Source of the DNA: CAYZJB01 sp964478735
GTDB taxonomy: Bacteria > CLD3 > SB21
NCBI GenBank assembly: GCA_964478735.1
Contig: CAYZJB010000009.1
Coordinates: forward strand, 4,312-68,311
Direction of reading: 5' to 3'
DNA: 64,000 bases
Shown here: positions 15,724 through 24,013 of the stretch, in pieces
Numbering within the stretch: the stretch's first letter is position 1
How the letters are laid out: each line of letters starts with the position of its first letter
Translations under genes and position numbers: made by a program
Notes under the pieces: model-generated
Databases searched by the model: none
The model's input: the letters and a program-made list of their open reading frames with translations, nothing else
What the model was told of the DNA's origin: nothing

Positions 15724-16794
15724 TTACGCTGTTTCGAAGGCGCTTTCGTTTTCGGCAAGTTGGAGCTTTTCGATGAGTTCCTCGATGTCGCCCTTCATGA
15801 CGCCGTCGAGGTTGTAGATCGTCAGTCCGATGCGGTGATCGGTGACGCGGTTTTGGGGAAAATTGTACGTGCGGATTTTTTCACTGCGGTCGCCTGAACC
15901 GACCATGGATTTGCGTTTCGAAGCGATCTGCAATTCCTGCTCGCGTTTGCGCATTTCATACAATCGCGATTTCAACACCTTCATCGCTTTTTCTCGGTTT
16001 TTGAGCTGGGAACGTTCGTCCTGACACTGGACGACGATCCCGGTCGGGAGGTGGGTGAGGCGAACGGCGGTTTCGACTTTGTTGACGTTTTGTCCGCCCT
16101 TGCCGCCGGAGCGGTAAATATCGACGCGCAGGTCATTCGGATTGATTTCGATTTCTTTGTCGACCTCTTCGATAATCGGCAAAACGGCGACAGACGCGGC
16201 GGACGTGTGAACGCGTCCCTGCGCTTCGGTTTTGGGAACGCGCTGGACCCGGTGAATGCCGGACTCGAATTTCAACGTGCCGTAGGCGCCGTTACCCTGA
16301 ACTTCGAAAATGATTTCTTTGAACCCGCCCTGGTTGGCCTCGCTCAGATCGATCAATTCGATCCTCCAGCCTTTTTGCTCGATGAAATAACGGTACATGC
16401 CGAACAGGTCGCCGGCAAAGATGCCGGCTTCATCACCACCCGTTCCTGCTCGGATTTCCATAATGCAATCTCCGGCATCGTGAGGATCGCGGGGAATGAG
16501 GAGATACTTCAACTCCGTCTCGAGCTGTTCTTTTCGGGCCTCGAGTTCCGTCAGCTCGGACTTCGCCATGTCCTTCAGGTCGGCGTCGTTGGAATGGATC
16601 AGGATATCCTTATTGCCTTCGATGTCTTTGATGACTTTTCGATAGTCGGCCGCTTTTTCGACGATCGGTCCGAGCACGACACGTTCTTTGGATAGTGACC
16701 GGAAAAGCGCCTGATCGGCAAGCGTCGCCGGATTGGCCAGCAGATGGTCGATTTCGCTGAATCGGGCTTCGGATTTTTCGAGTTGGTCGAGCAT
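15724..16794 (-). CDS. prfA: Peptide chain release factor 1
   Basis: 356 aa. Releases finished peptides at UAG and UAA. The GGQ catalytic loop is present in YRSGGKGGQNVNKVETAVRLTH, preceded by GIHRVQRVPKTEAQGRVHTS, and the C-terminus carries RVTDHRIGLTIYNLDGVMKG. Length and order of domains are normal. The ATG at 16794 begins five bases after the U-run of the rpmE terminator, with no visible Shine-Dalgarno, so expression depends on read-through or another promoter. rpmE-prfA is a common bacterial order. Confidence 0.95.
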   Translation of the reverse strand: MLDQLEKSEARFSEIDHLLANPATLADQALFRSLSKERVVLGPIVEKAADYRKVIKDIEGNKDILIHSNDADLKDMAKSELTELEARKEQLETELKYLLIPRDPHDAGDCIMEIRAGTGGDEAGIFAGDLFGMYRYFIEQKGWRIELIDLSEANQGGFKEIIFEVQGNGAYGTLKFESGIHRVQRVPKTEAQGRVHTSAASVAVLPIIEEVDKEIEINPNDLRVDIYRSGGKGGQNVNKVETAVRLTHLPTGIVVQCQDERSQLKNREKAMKVLKSRLYEMRKREQELQIASKRKSMVGSGDRSEKIRTYNFPQNRVTDHRIGLTIYNLDGVMKGDIEELIEKLQLAENESAFETA

Positions 16795-16798
16795 GGTC

Positions 16799-16827
16799 AA
16801 AAAAAAAGGGAATACACGTATTCCCTT
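16799..16827 (-). terminator. Terminator between rpmE and prfA
   Basis: On the minus strand AAGGGAATAC and GTATTCCCTT form a near-perfect palindromic stem followed by nine T. It lies 17 bases after the rpmE stop and directly before the prfA start codon, so it should make prfA a read-through product. Confidence 0.8.
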
Positions 16828-16844
16828 CAAAAGCGTGCGTGAAA

Positions 16845-17066
16845 TTACGCTTTGGTCATCGATTCTTTGTACTTGCCGAATTTCTTCGTGAACTTCTCCA
16901 CGCGGCCGGCGGTGTCGATCAGTTTCTGGGTACCGGTGTAAAACGGGTGGCAGTTCGAGCAGATTTCGACGCGAATGTCGCCGATGGTGGAGCGGGTCTG
17001 GAACGTATTGCCGCAAGAACACGTCACGGTCGACATTTTGTATCCCGGGTGAATACCTTGTTTCAT
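16845..17066 (-). CDS. rpmE: 50S ribosomal protein L31
   Basis: 73 aa. MKQGIHPGYKMSTVTCSCGN is the L31 N-terminus; four Cys (16, 18, 36, 39) show the zinc-binding C+ form, and SNCHPFYTGTQKLIDTAGRV is diagnostic. The ATG at 17066 has AGGAG upstream. It heads a minus-strand unit with prfA behind a terminator. Confidence 0.96.
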   Translation of the reverse strand: MKQGIHPGYKMSTVTCSCGNTFQTRSTIGDIRVEICSNCHPFYTGTQKLIDTAGRVEKFTKKFGKYKESMTKA

Positions 17067-17295
17067 ATCTATCTCCTGTATCTTAATTATTTCATTCCAT
17101 TTCTTATATCGCTTACCGGTCTTTGTTATTCCGGCGTCCACGGGGCGTGAATATAATTTTCGAGGTATGCAATTGCAAGAAATTTATTGGTTTGGTTTGG
17201 CATGAATATCGTTTTGAACGAACGCGCTTTGCGCCATGACGGTAGCGAAGGTTTGCGCTTTACAGTGAGAACTGAACACATTAGCTTACGCACGC

Positions 17296-17712
17296 ATGAA
17301 ATGGCCTTTGTACAATATTGTCGGTCGCCGAATCGCGAATATCCTCCTCGCGTTACTGGTCTTTTTTGTCTCCAATCCCCCGACCTATTTTACTCTGCTG
17401 CTGACGGATTTGCAGGTTTCCCTTTACCTCGACATTCCCGATCTCGATGAAGACGTCTTTGTCAGGACCTGTGCATCAGGATGCGATCACGGCGTGTGTT
17501 ACACGTACAAGGAAGAAAGCCGCGGCGACCACGGGCGAAAAGAAAAAGTCCTCTTTAAAATTAAGTTTGATTTTTTTGTTTCCCAGCCATCCGTAACCGT
17601 ACTGGCCAATACGTTATTTCGTTGGCCGAATGACGGGGCCGCCGGGGCTCCTGGATATTGCCCGATCCTGGAGAGGCCTCCCAACGCCGCGATGCGTTAC
17701 ATTCTCTCTTAA
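17296..17712 (+). CDS. Small exported protein of unknown function
   Basis: 138 aa. The N-terminus has a strong hydrophobic segment (NILLALLVFFVSNPPTYFTLLL) that could be a signal peptide or membrane anchor. The rest is soluble and contains three Cys close together (CASGCDHGVC) followed by a basic stretch. No family recognised. It lies upstream of, and in the same direction as, the TonB-dependent receptor, ending 85 bases before that start. The Cys/His cluster could bind metal or heme, which would fit a metal- or heme-type receptor next door; that is a guess. It may also be a chance ORF. Confidence 0.45.
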   Translation: MKWPLYNIVGRRIANILLALLVFFVSNPPTYFTLLLTDLQVSLYLDIPDLDEDVFVRTCASGCDHGVCYTYKEESRGDHGRKEKVLFKIKFDFFVSQPSVTVLANTLFRWPNDGAAGAPGYCPILERPPNAAMRYILS

Positions 17713-17797
17713 TCCACTAATCAGTCAGATACATTCTACGAGAGGCGTATGTACGGCTATGCCGGTGTACGTTTCCGTGAAATGGAGAAATATCAAA

Positions 17798-20170
17798 ATG
17801 TTCATTTCCTGGCTACGATGCAGCATACTGATCCTATTAGGAGGAACGCTGGCGGCACAGGAAACGGCGGCCCTGTCGGGGATCGTCAGGAGCGGAGAGA
17901 CCCGCGAGCCTCTGCCCCACGCGCAAGTTTACCTCAAAGGCTCGACGCGCGGGACCGTGTCGGACCGCAACGGAAAATTTCGCATCGAAAAATTATCACC
18001 CGGAACCTATGTTGTTCTGGCTACGCTGCAAGGTTACGCGGCGTTTCAGTCCGAGGTTTCGTTAAAAGCGGGCGAAGACCATGATCTTGAAATCAGTCTT
18101 CAGCCGGGTTTGATTGAATTTGATGCCGTTTTAATCTCCGTCAATCGCTCCGTCGATCTTGCGCGCGATCTAGCACAGTCCGTTTCCGTGGTGACCCATC
18201 GTGAGATGGCGGAGAAAAACACGACCCAGACCCCGGAGGCGCTGCGAGAAGCGACCGGCGTATTCGTCCAGAAGACCAACCAGGGCGGAGGTTCCCCGAT
18301 CATCCGCGGTCTCAAAGCAAATAAGTTGCTGCTGCTGATCGACGGCATACGGCTCAATAATTCAACGTATCGCGGCGGTAACTTCCAGTACCTCAATTCC
18401 GTCGATCCGTTCAGTATCGACCGGATCGAGATCGCCCGGGGACCCGTGTCCGTTCTCTACGGAAGCGATGCGCTCGGCGGCGCCGTCAATGTCGTCACGC
18501 GCCGACCCGTTTTGGGCGTTGACGGGCAGTGGGAATTTGGCTCGTCCGCGGGAGGACAATATTCGACGGCTGACCATACAAAGCTGGCGACCGCGGCCGT
18601 ATCGGCAGCGAATGACCGTATCGGCGCTTTTGCAGGGTTTTCCATACGATCGTTCGGCGATATCCGGCGAGGGACGACGGGCGGCAAGACGCTAATGAAA
18701 CGGCTGGCCAACGATCCGAGATTCAATCGAACGCTGTCGAAAACGCAATCACCGCTGGGCTACGACGCCGTCGGATGGAACGCCGGTGTGCTGTGGAAGA
18801 TCAACGACCATCAGCGGCTGGCGTTCAACGCGCAGTCCGATCGTCAGTTCGACGTGCCACGGTACGATACGTACGAGATTCAGCAGGACTCCATTCGCGA
18901 TACGGACCCGCAGGAGCGCGATCTCGTGTATCTTTCGTACAGCCTGATCGATGGGCTGTCGTTTTTCGACGTGACGCATGTGACGGTTTCGTGGCAGCGC
19001 CAGTTTGAAGCGCGCCTCCGTCAACGCTTCGGCCGTGACGTGCAAAACCACGACGAGTACGGTGTCAACACGCTCGGATTTCAGCTGCAATTCAATAAGT
19101 CCATCTCCCCGGCGTGGCGCCTCGTGTACGGTGTCGAAGTTTATCACGACGACGTATTCTCATCTTCATTTACGCGCAATACGGCCACGAACGATCGGCA
19201 ATCGTCCGATCCAATGTATCCCAACGGCTCGACCTATCTGACGTCCGGAGCGTACGCACAGGCGGAATGGGAGACGACGTCGCAATGGAAGTGGCTGATC
19301 GGCGCGCGTGGAAGTTATTTTCGACTGCGTGCACCATTTCCGACGGATACGTCGGCGGTCATAAACTTTGGTACGGTGAAACAAACGCCCAAAGCGTTCA
19401 CGGTAAGCGCCGGAACCGTTTATCGAATGACGGAATCTGTTCACGCCGTCGCCAACGTTGCTCAGGGATTTCGCGCACCTAATCTCGATGACGTCGGTAA
19501 GTTTGGTGCGGGGCAGGGCGCGGTTTTCGATGTTCCCAATCCGGACGTCGGCTCGGAAAAAACGCTCAGCATCGACGGCGGGTTGAAATTTTTCGGTTCA
19601 CGTCTGCGCGGTAGCGTGATCGGGTTTTATAACCGGATCACGGACCTCTTGCTGAGCCGACCGGCGACGTTTAGGGGATCTTCGGTGATCGTTGTCCAGG
19701 GCGATACGTTGACGGTCTATCATAAAGCAAATGCAGGCAGAGCGTATACGGTGGGGTTTGAAGCCGACGTTCACGTGCAACTGGCGGCGCGTGCGGAAGC
19801 CTATGCGTCATGTGCGTATACGTACGGTCAGAACCCATCGCAGAACGAACCCATCGGCGGGATTCCGCCCTTCAACGGCCTCGTCGGTGTACGGGCAAAA
19901 ATCAAACCGTGGTTCGTGGACGGATTCCTTCGTTTTGCAACTGAACAGTCGCGCCTGTCACAGGAAGAAATCGACGACGAATCCCGCATTCCTCCGGGCG
20001 GTACCCCCGGGTGGTGGACATTGAATGTACGAGCGGGTTATGATCCGGGAAAACACGTGGAGATTAGTGGAGGATTGATGAACGTCTTCGATCGGAATTA
20101 CCGGGAACACCTTAGCGGATTCAATGCGCCGGGCCGGAGTATTGTAATAGGCATTCGGGTTAAATACTGA
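17798..20170 (+). CDS. TonB-dependent outer-membrane receptor
   Basis: 790 aa. Signal peptide (MFISWLRCSILILLGGTLAA), then a carboxypeptidase-regulatory-like domain (LSGIVRSGETREPLPHAQVY, VSDRNGKFRIEKLSPGTY). The plug follows (SVSVVTHREMAEKNTTQTPE, IRGLKANKLLLLIDGIRLNN, IEIARGPVSVLYGSDALGGA), then a long beta-barrel ending SIVIGIRVKY with an aromatic C-terminus. The plug wording is closest to heme/siderophore/copper-type receptors, so substrate is probably a metal complex. TGGAGAAAT precedes the ATG at 17798. Energy would come from the ExbB-ExbD-TonB genes at 39.5-41.7 kb. Confidence 0.92.
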   Translation: MFISWLRCSILILLGGTLAAQETAALSGIVRSGETREPLPHAQVYLKGSTRGTVSDRNGKFRIEKLSPGTYVVLATLQGYAAFQSEVSLKAGEDHDLEISLQPGLIEFDAVLISVNRSVDLARDLAQSVSVVTHREMAEKNTTQTPEALREATGVFVQKTNQGGGSPIIRGLKANKLLLLIDGIRLNNSTYRGGNFQYLNSVDPFSIDRIEIARGPVSVLYGSDALGGAVNVVTRRPVLGVDGQWEFGSSAGGQYSTADHTKLATAAVSAANDRIGAFAGFSIRSFGDIRRGTTGGKTLMKRLANDPRFNRTLSKTQSPLGYDAVGWNAGVLWKINDHQRLAFNAQSDRQFDVPRYDTYEIQQDSIRDTDPQERDLVYLSYSLIDGLSFFDVTHVTVSWQRQFEARLRQRFGRDVQNHDEYGVNTLGFQLQFNKSISPAWRLVYGVEVYHDDVFSSSFTRNTATNDRQSSDPMYPNGSTYLTSGAYAQAEWETTSQWKWLIGARGSYFRLRAPFPTDTSAVINFGTVKQTPKAFTVSAGTVYRMTESVHAVANVAQGFRAPNLDDVGKFGAGQGAVFDVPNPDVGSEKTLSIDGGLKFFGSRLRGSVIGFYNRITDLLLSRPATFRGSSVIVVQGDTLTVYHKANAGRAYTVGFEADVHVQLAARAEAYASCAYTYGQNPSQNEPIGGIPPFNGLVGVRAKIKPWFVDGFLRFATEQSRLSQEEIDDESRIPPGGTPGWWTLNVRAGYDPGKHVEISGGLMNVFDRNYREHLSGFNAPGRSIVIGIRVKY

Positions 20171-20255
20171 ACGTTTTCATTGTTACGAGAAGACTCACGA
20201 TCTGGAACCGGCACACCCGGCATGTGTGGAATCAGTCGTCGATTGATTTTACATT

Positions 20256-20744
20256 ATGAGATCGTTATCATGGTCGCACATGACGGCGGATGACGATCGA
20301 AAATTGCTGGACGGTGCGCGAAACGAAGCGTTGAAAGAAAGCTTTTTTCAACACGCGACCGGTGCGAATGTCGCCGCCCTGATCGTCTGGCTGACGGTCA
20401 CGATTGCGGTAGGTGAAATTCGGCTGATGCTGTGGTTATATGTGCTGATTTTCAGTTTGATCATTTCCATGACCGGCTGGACGGTGCAACGGTTGTGGCT
20501 GCACTTCCGGGCGTCGGCCTGTGAAAGGGCGTTTGGACTGAGGGCTTATGTCGAACGCATGGCCGGCGTCACGATCGCCGGGGGAATTTTTGGCAGCGTA
20601 GCCTGGTTGTTCTTTCAGCGGCCCGTCGTATCGTCGGCAGGATATGCCGCGGCGTTGTCCGGGCTCGCGGCGGTCGTTCTTCACGTTCCGATCTGGTGGA
20701 GCGAGTTTAACCGCCTGCGAAAAATTTATTTAACCCATTTATGA
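20256..20744 (+). CDS. Small integral membrane protein, unknown
   Basis: 162 aa (an ATG at 20280 is an alternative start). Four hydrophobic segments in two pairs are visible: VAALIVWLTVTIAV and LWLYVLIFSLIISMTGW near residues 37-72, then VTIAGGIFGSVAWLFF and AAALSGLAAVVLHVPIWW near 105-150. No family recognised. It sits 16 bases before trxB in the same direction. Confidence 0.6.
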   Translation: MRSLSWSHMTADDDRKLLDGARNEALKESFFQHATGANVAALIVWLTVTIAVGEIRLMLWLYVLIFSLIISMTGWTVQRLWLHFRASACERAFGLRAYVERMAGVTIAGGIFGSVAWLFFQRPVVSSAGYAAALSGLAAVVLHVPIWWSEFNRLRKIYLTHL

Positions 20745-20760
20745 CAAAGGGAGTATAACC

Positions 20761-21693
20761 TTGAGTCAGGTTTACAAAGTCATCATCATCGGTTCAGGCC
20801 CGGCCGGATTTACCGCCGCCCTGTATGCATCGCGGGCCAATCTGGAGCCTGTGATTTTTGAAGGGCAACAACCCGGCGGACAACTGACCATTACAACGGA
20901 CGTAGAAAATTATCCCGGATTTCCCAAAGGCATCATGGGCCCTGAAATGATGGAATTGTTCAGAGAACAGGCGCACCGTTTCGGCGCCAAATCGATTTAC
21001 AAATCGATCGCGAAAGTCGATTTCAGCAAACGGCCGTTCAAACTCACGGATGAAGAAGGGGCTGAGTACCTTTCGGAAACGGTCATCATTGCCACGGGCG
21101 CATCGGCGCGGCTTCTCGGATTGCCCAAGGAAAAAGAATTGATGGGGTACGGCGTGTCGGCCTGCGCGACGTGCGACGGATTTTTCTTCAAAGGAAAAAA
21201 AATCATGGTGGTCGGCGGCGGCGATACGGCGATGGAGGAGGCCAATTTTCTGACGCGGTTTGCAACGGAAGTCACGATCGTGCATCGCCGCGAGGAATTG
21301 AGGGCGTCGAAGATCATGCAGGAACGTGCTTTTAGAAACGAGAAGATCAAATTTTTGTGGAATTCCGAAATCGTCGACGTGATCGGCGATCCGGCGTCGC
21401 GGGTCAAAGGCGTCAAAATCAAACACACGCGCACGGGGGAAGTGACCGAGATGCCGACGGAAGGGCTGTTCATCGCCATCGGCCATCGCCCCAATACGGA
21501 TATCTTCAAAGGCGTTCTCGACATGGACGAGAACGGCTATTTGATCACGAAAGACAAATCGACAACGACCAACATTCCCGGCGTTTTCGCCTGCGGCGAT
21601 GCGCAGGATCATTATTATCGACAGGCGGTGACGGCGGCGGGAAGCGGTTGTATGGCCGCGATCGATGCGGAGCGATTTCTGGTCCATCAATAA
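20761..21693 (+). CDS. trxB: Thioredoxin reductase
   Basis: 310 aa flavoprotein that reduces thioredoxin with NADPH. FAD site GSGPAG at residues 11-16, redox pair CATC at 135-138 (ACATCDGFF), NADPH site VGGGDTAMEEA, and the C-terminal FAD motif GVFACGDAQD. Length is standard. It starts with TTG at 20761, supported by GGGAGT upstream and by the family N-terminus (Y.KVIIIGSGPAG). It is followed 12 bases later by a lipoprotein gene, and the run 20.8-24.0 kb looks like one transcript. Confidence 0.95.
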   Translation: MSQVYKVIIIGSGPAGFTAALYASRANLEPVIFEGQQPGGQLTITTDVENYPGFPKGIMGPEMMELFREQAHRFGAKSIYKSIAKVDFSKRPFKLTDEEGAEYLSETVIIATGASARLLGLPKEKELMGYGVSACATCDGFFFKGKKIMVVGGGDTAMEEANFLTRFATEVTIVHRREELRASKIMQERAFRNEKIKFLWNSEIVDVIGDPASRVKGVKIKHTRTGEVTEMPTEGLFIAIGHRPNTDIFKGVLDMDENGYLITKDKSTTTNIPGVFACGDAQDHYYRQAVTAAGSGCMAAIDAERFLVHQ

Positions 21694-21705
21694 CGGAGAA
21701 CCAAC

Positions 21706-22431
21706 ATGAAAAAATGGTACGCGGTTGCAGCGCTCGCCCTGCTGACGGGATGCGCCAGCGGCCCTCGAACGATCCCGGACGGCAAATGGAACATGGTGAT
21801 CGACCGGAGCCGGACAACGCCGGTTACGCTGTACGTAAGCGAAGTCGATATTCCGTGCCGACTGGTCGACGCGGGCCGCGACGAATTGACCATCGAACGC
21901 GACGGTAAACGCGAGACGATTCCCGCGGACGCGATCACGCGCGTTCTCGTTCCCTATCAGGGAAACAAATCGAAATCGCGATGGATTGGAGGGGGTGCCG
22001 GTTTTGTACTGGGAGCGGGCCTAGGCTTTGTTCTTGGCAATGCGGCCAGCGATGAAAGCGGCGCCAAGGTGATTGCGCACCCGTTTTCACTGCTTTCGAT
22101 TCTGGGCGGAACCGCCGCCGGTCTGGTCGTGAGCAATAATTTTACCCGCGACGAAGCATACGTGATGAATCGCGATCCGCTTCGTTACACGTTGGACATC
22201 GAAGTCGGCGACGCCATCACGCCGCTGGAGTTGAATTCCTTCAATCTTTTTGACGATATCAAGATCGCCGAAGGGGAAAAAATCCTGCAGGTCCAGATTT
22301 TCCAGCTGGGAGGCGACCGGTTCCTGCTGCTTTATGACGTCGCGACAAATACCATCGAAGGGTATGCCGTACGCTGGACGGTCGTCAACAGCGCCTATCT
22401 TGCACAACAAAAATCGAAGATCCGCTCATGA
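21706..22431 (+). CDS. Lipoprotein, unknown
   Basis: 241 aa. Lipoprotein signal with LLTGC (Cys at about residue 16). Residues 40-85 form a small beta domain (CRLVDAGRDELTIERDGKRE, then TRVLVPY). A glycine-rich hydrophobic stretch (IGGGAGFVLGAGLGFVLG) and a second one (LSILGGTAAGLVVS) recall glycine-zipper envelope proteins. The C-terminal third is a soluble domain with no family I recognise. Its stop overlaps the next gene (ATGA). Probably anchored in the outer membrane. Confidence 0.7.
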   Translation: MKKWYAVAALALLTGCASGPRTIPDGKWNMVIDRSRTTPVTLYVSEVDIPCRLVDAGRDELTIERDGKRETIPADAITRVLVPYQGNKSKSRWIGGGAGFVLGAGLGFVLGNAASDESGAKVIAHPFSLLSILGGTAAGLVVSNNFTRDEAYVMNRDPLRYTLDIEVGDAITPLELNSFNLFDDIKIAEGEKILQVQIFQLGGDRFLLLYDVATNTIEGYAVRWTVVNSAYLAQQKSKIRS

Positions 22432-23147
22432 TAGCGATCTGGATATTGGTTTTGTTCTTACAAGAGGGACACGATGCGGCGTTTTGTGTCAAGCGGGTGA
22501 CGGACGTTTTGGGGACGCAGGAAAGATGGAACGGGCTCCGCTACATTTGTTTTGATTTCTCCGTCGAGCGTGGCGGTGTCGAGGTCTCACGACACCGGCA
22601 TCTGTGGGACAAATGGACGGGGCGTTACCGGGTCGAAGGAAAAAATCGACAAGGTCGGAATTATCAAATGGCGTTCGATAATGTAAACCAGAAAAAAGGA
22701 CGCGTCCGGATCGATGGACGTGAAATATCGTCCGACTCATTGACGAAATTTTTGGATTATGGCTATGCGCGTTTTATCAACGACACGTACTGGTTGGCGA
22801 TGCCGTGGAAGTTAAACGATCCCGGGGTTCGGCTCGACCATTCGACGAAGTCGGGCAGGTGTATCATCAAAATGACGTTCGACCGTGTCGGATTGACGCC
22901 CGGGGATACCTATTGGGTCGTCGCTGATTCCGCCGACGGACAATTATTCGGATGGAAATTCAAACTCGAAGACGGTGAGGAAGGGGATTTTGACTGGTCG
23001 GGCTGGAAGGACGTTGGTGGATTGCGTTTGTCCGAAGTCAAAACCTCACGGGACCAACAGACGGTGATTCGAACGGAAAACATTCAAATATTCGACTCGT
23101 TGTCGGACGAACTTTTTTTGTCATTCGATACCCCCTTGCCTCAATGA
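22428..23147 (+). CDS. Secreted protein resembling DUF6503/outer-membrane lipoprotein-sorting-like proteins
   Basis: 239 aa. Short signal-like N-terminus (MIAIWILVLFLQEG). The body WNGLRYICFDFSVERGG, DKWTGRYRVEGK, ..DYGYARFINDTYWLAMPWKLNDPGV and FDWSGWKDVGGLRLSEVKTS follow the order seen in DUF6503-type secreted proteins of Bacteroidota, whose fold is related to LolA-like sorting proteins. Function unknown. It is coupled to both neighbours by ATGA overlaps (22428 and 23144), so it belongs to the trxB-to-aroE unit. Confidence 0.65.
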   Translation: MIAIWILVLFLQEGHDAAFCVKRVTDVLGTQERWNGLRYICFDFSVERGGVEVSRHRHLWDKWTGRYRVEGKNRQGRNYQMAFDNVNQKKGRVRIDGREISSDSLTKFLDYGYARFINDTYWLAMPWKLNDPGVRLDHSTKSGRCIIKMTFDRVGLTPGDTYWVVADSADGQLFGWKFKLEDGEEGDFDWSGWKDVGGLRLSEVKTSRDQQTVIRTENIQIFDSLSDELFLSFDTPLPQ

Positions 23148-23971
23148 CGGCAAAATCCGATCGTCGATATGCGTTGATCGGCGATCCCGTCGCGCAGTCT
23201 CTTTCTCCGCTGATTCACAATACGGCGTTTCGTTTGCTTGGAATTGATGCCCGTTACGATGCGCTTACCATTCCTGCCGGTGATATTTCCCGACTGCCGA
23301 ACATCGTTGCTCAATACGAAATCCACGGATTCAACGTTACCGTACCACATAAGGAAAGCGTGATACCGTTGTTGCAGGAAATGGACGCCGTCGTCCGAGC
23401 CGTCGGGGCCGTCAATACGGTTCGCCTGGCCGATCATCGCTGGACGGGGTTCAATACGGACGTCAAAGGCTTTTCGGACTCCCTGCGAAGTGTGGCGTCT
23501 GACCGGGAAGGCGGCGGCGCTGTCGTCCTGGGAGCGGGCGGAAGCGCTCGGGCGGTCGCGTTTGCCCTGTTGAATGAATTTCAGTACGAACCTGTTGTTG
23601 TGATCAATCGGACGCGTCGCCGTGCGGAGGAAATAGCCAATCGTTTTCACAATCGCCGCCTGCGAACGGCAACGTGGTCCGATATCGATTTTCGCGTTCG
23701 GCTTCTGGTCAACTGTACCACGCAAGGCCTGCACGGAGAAAAGATCGACATTCCATCCACCGTTTGGAGTCAACGTCCGGTGATCATGGACCTTATTTAC
23801 CATACGGTGACGCCCTTAATTGCCGAAGCGGCCGGGCGCGGGTGCAGGACCCTGGATGGTCTCGACATGCTTATTCGTCAAGCGGCAGAGTCGTTTCGTA
23901 TCTGGATCGGTCAGGAGATGCCGATCGAGGAAGTCCGGAGCACGCTTCGGCGTAAGTCATTTGGATCCTGA
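23144..23971 (+). CDS. aroE: Shikimate dehydrogenase
   Basis: 275 aa. Reduces 3-dehydroshikimate to shikimate in aromatic amino-acid synthesis. N-terminal substrate domain with GDPVAQSLSPLIHN and FNVTVPHKE (Lys about 70), GFNTDVKGF (Asp about 106), then the NADP site VVLGAGGSARA and NRTRRRAEE. The C-terminal DGLDMLIRQAAESF is typical. The start ATG overlaps the previous stop. It is surrounded by envelope genes rather than other aro genes. Confidence 0.93.
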   Translation: MTAKSDRRYALIGDPVAQSLSPLIHNTAFRLLGIDARYDALTIPAGDISRLPNIVAQYEIHGFNVTVPHKESVIPLLQEMDAVVRAVGAVNTVRLADHRWTGFNTDVKGFSDSLRSVASDREGGGAVVLGAGGSARAVAFALLNEFQYEPVVVINRTRRRAEEIANRFHNRRLRTATWSDIDFRVRLLVNCTTQGLHGEKIDIPSTVWSQRPVIMDLIYHTVTPLIAEAAGRGCRTLDGLDMLIRQAAESFRIWIGQEMPIEEVRSTLRRKSFGS

Positions 23972-24013
23972 TCTTTCGCCGGAAGTCGCCGTATCGAATT
24001 GTCAAATTCGCTT

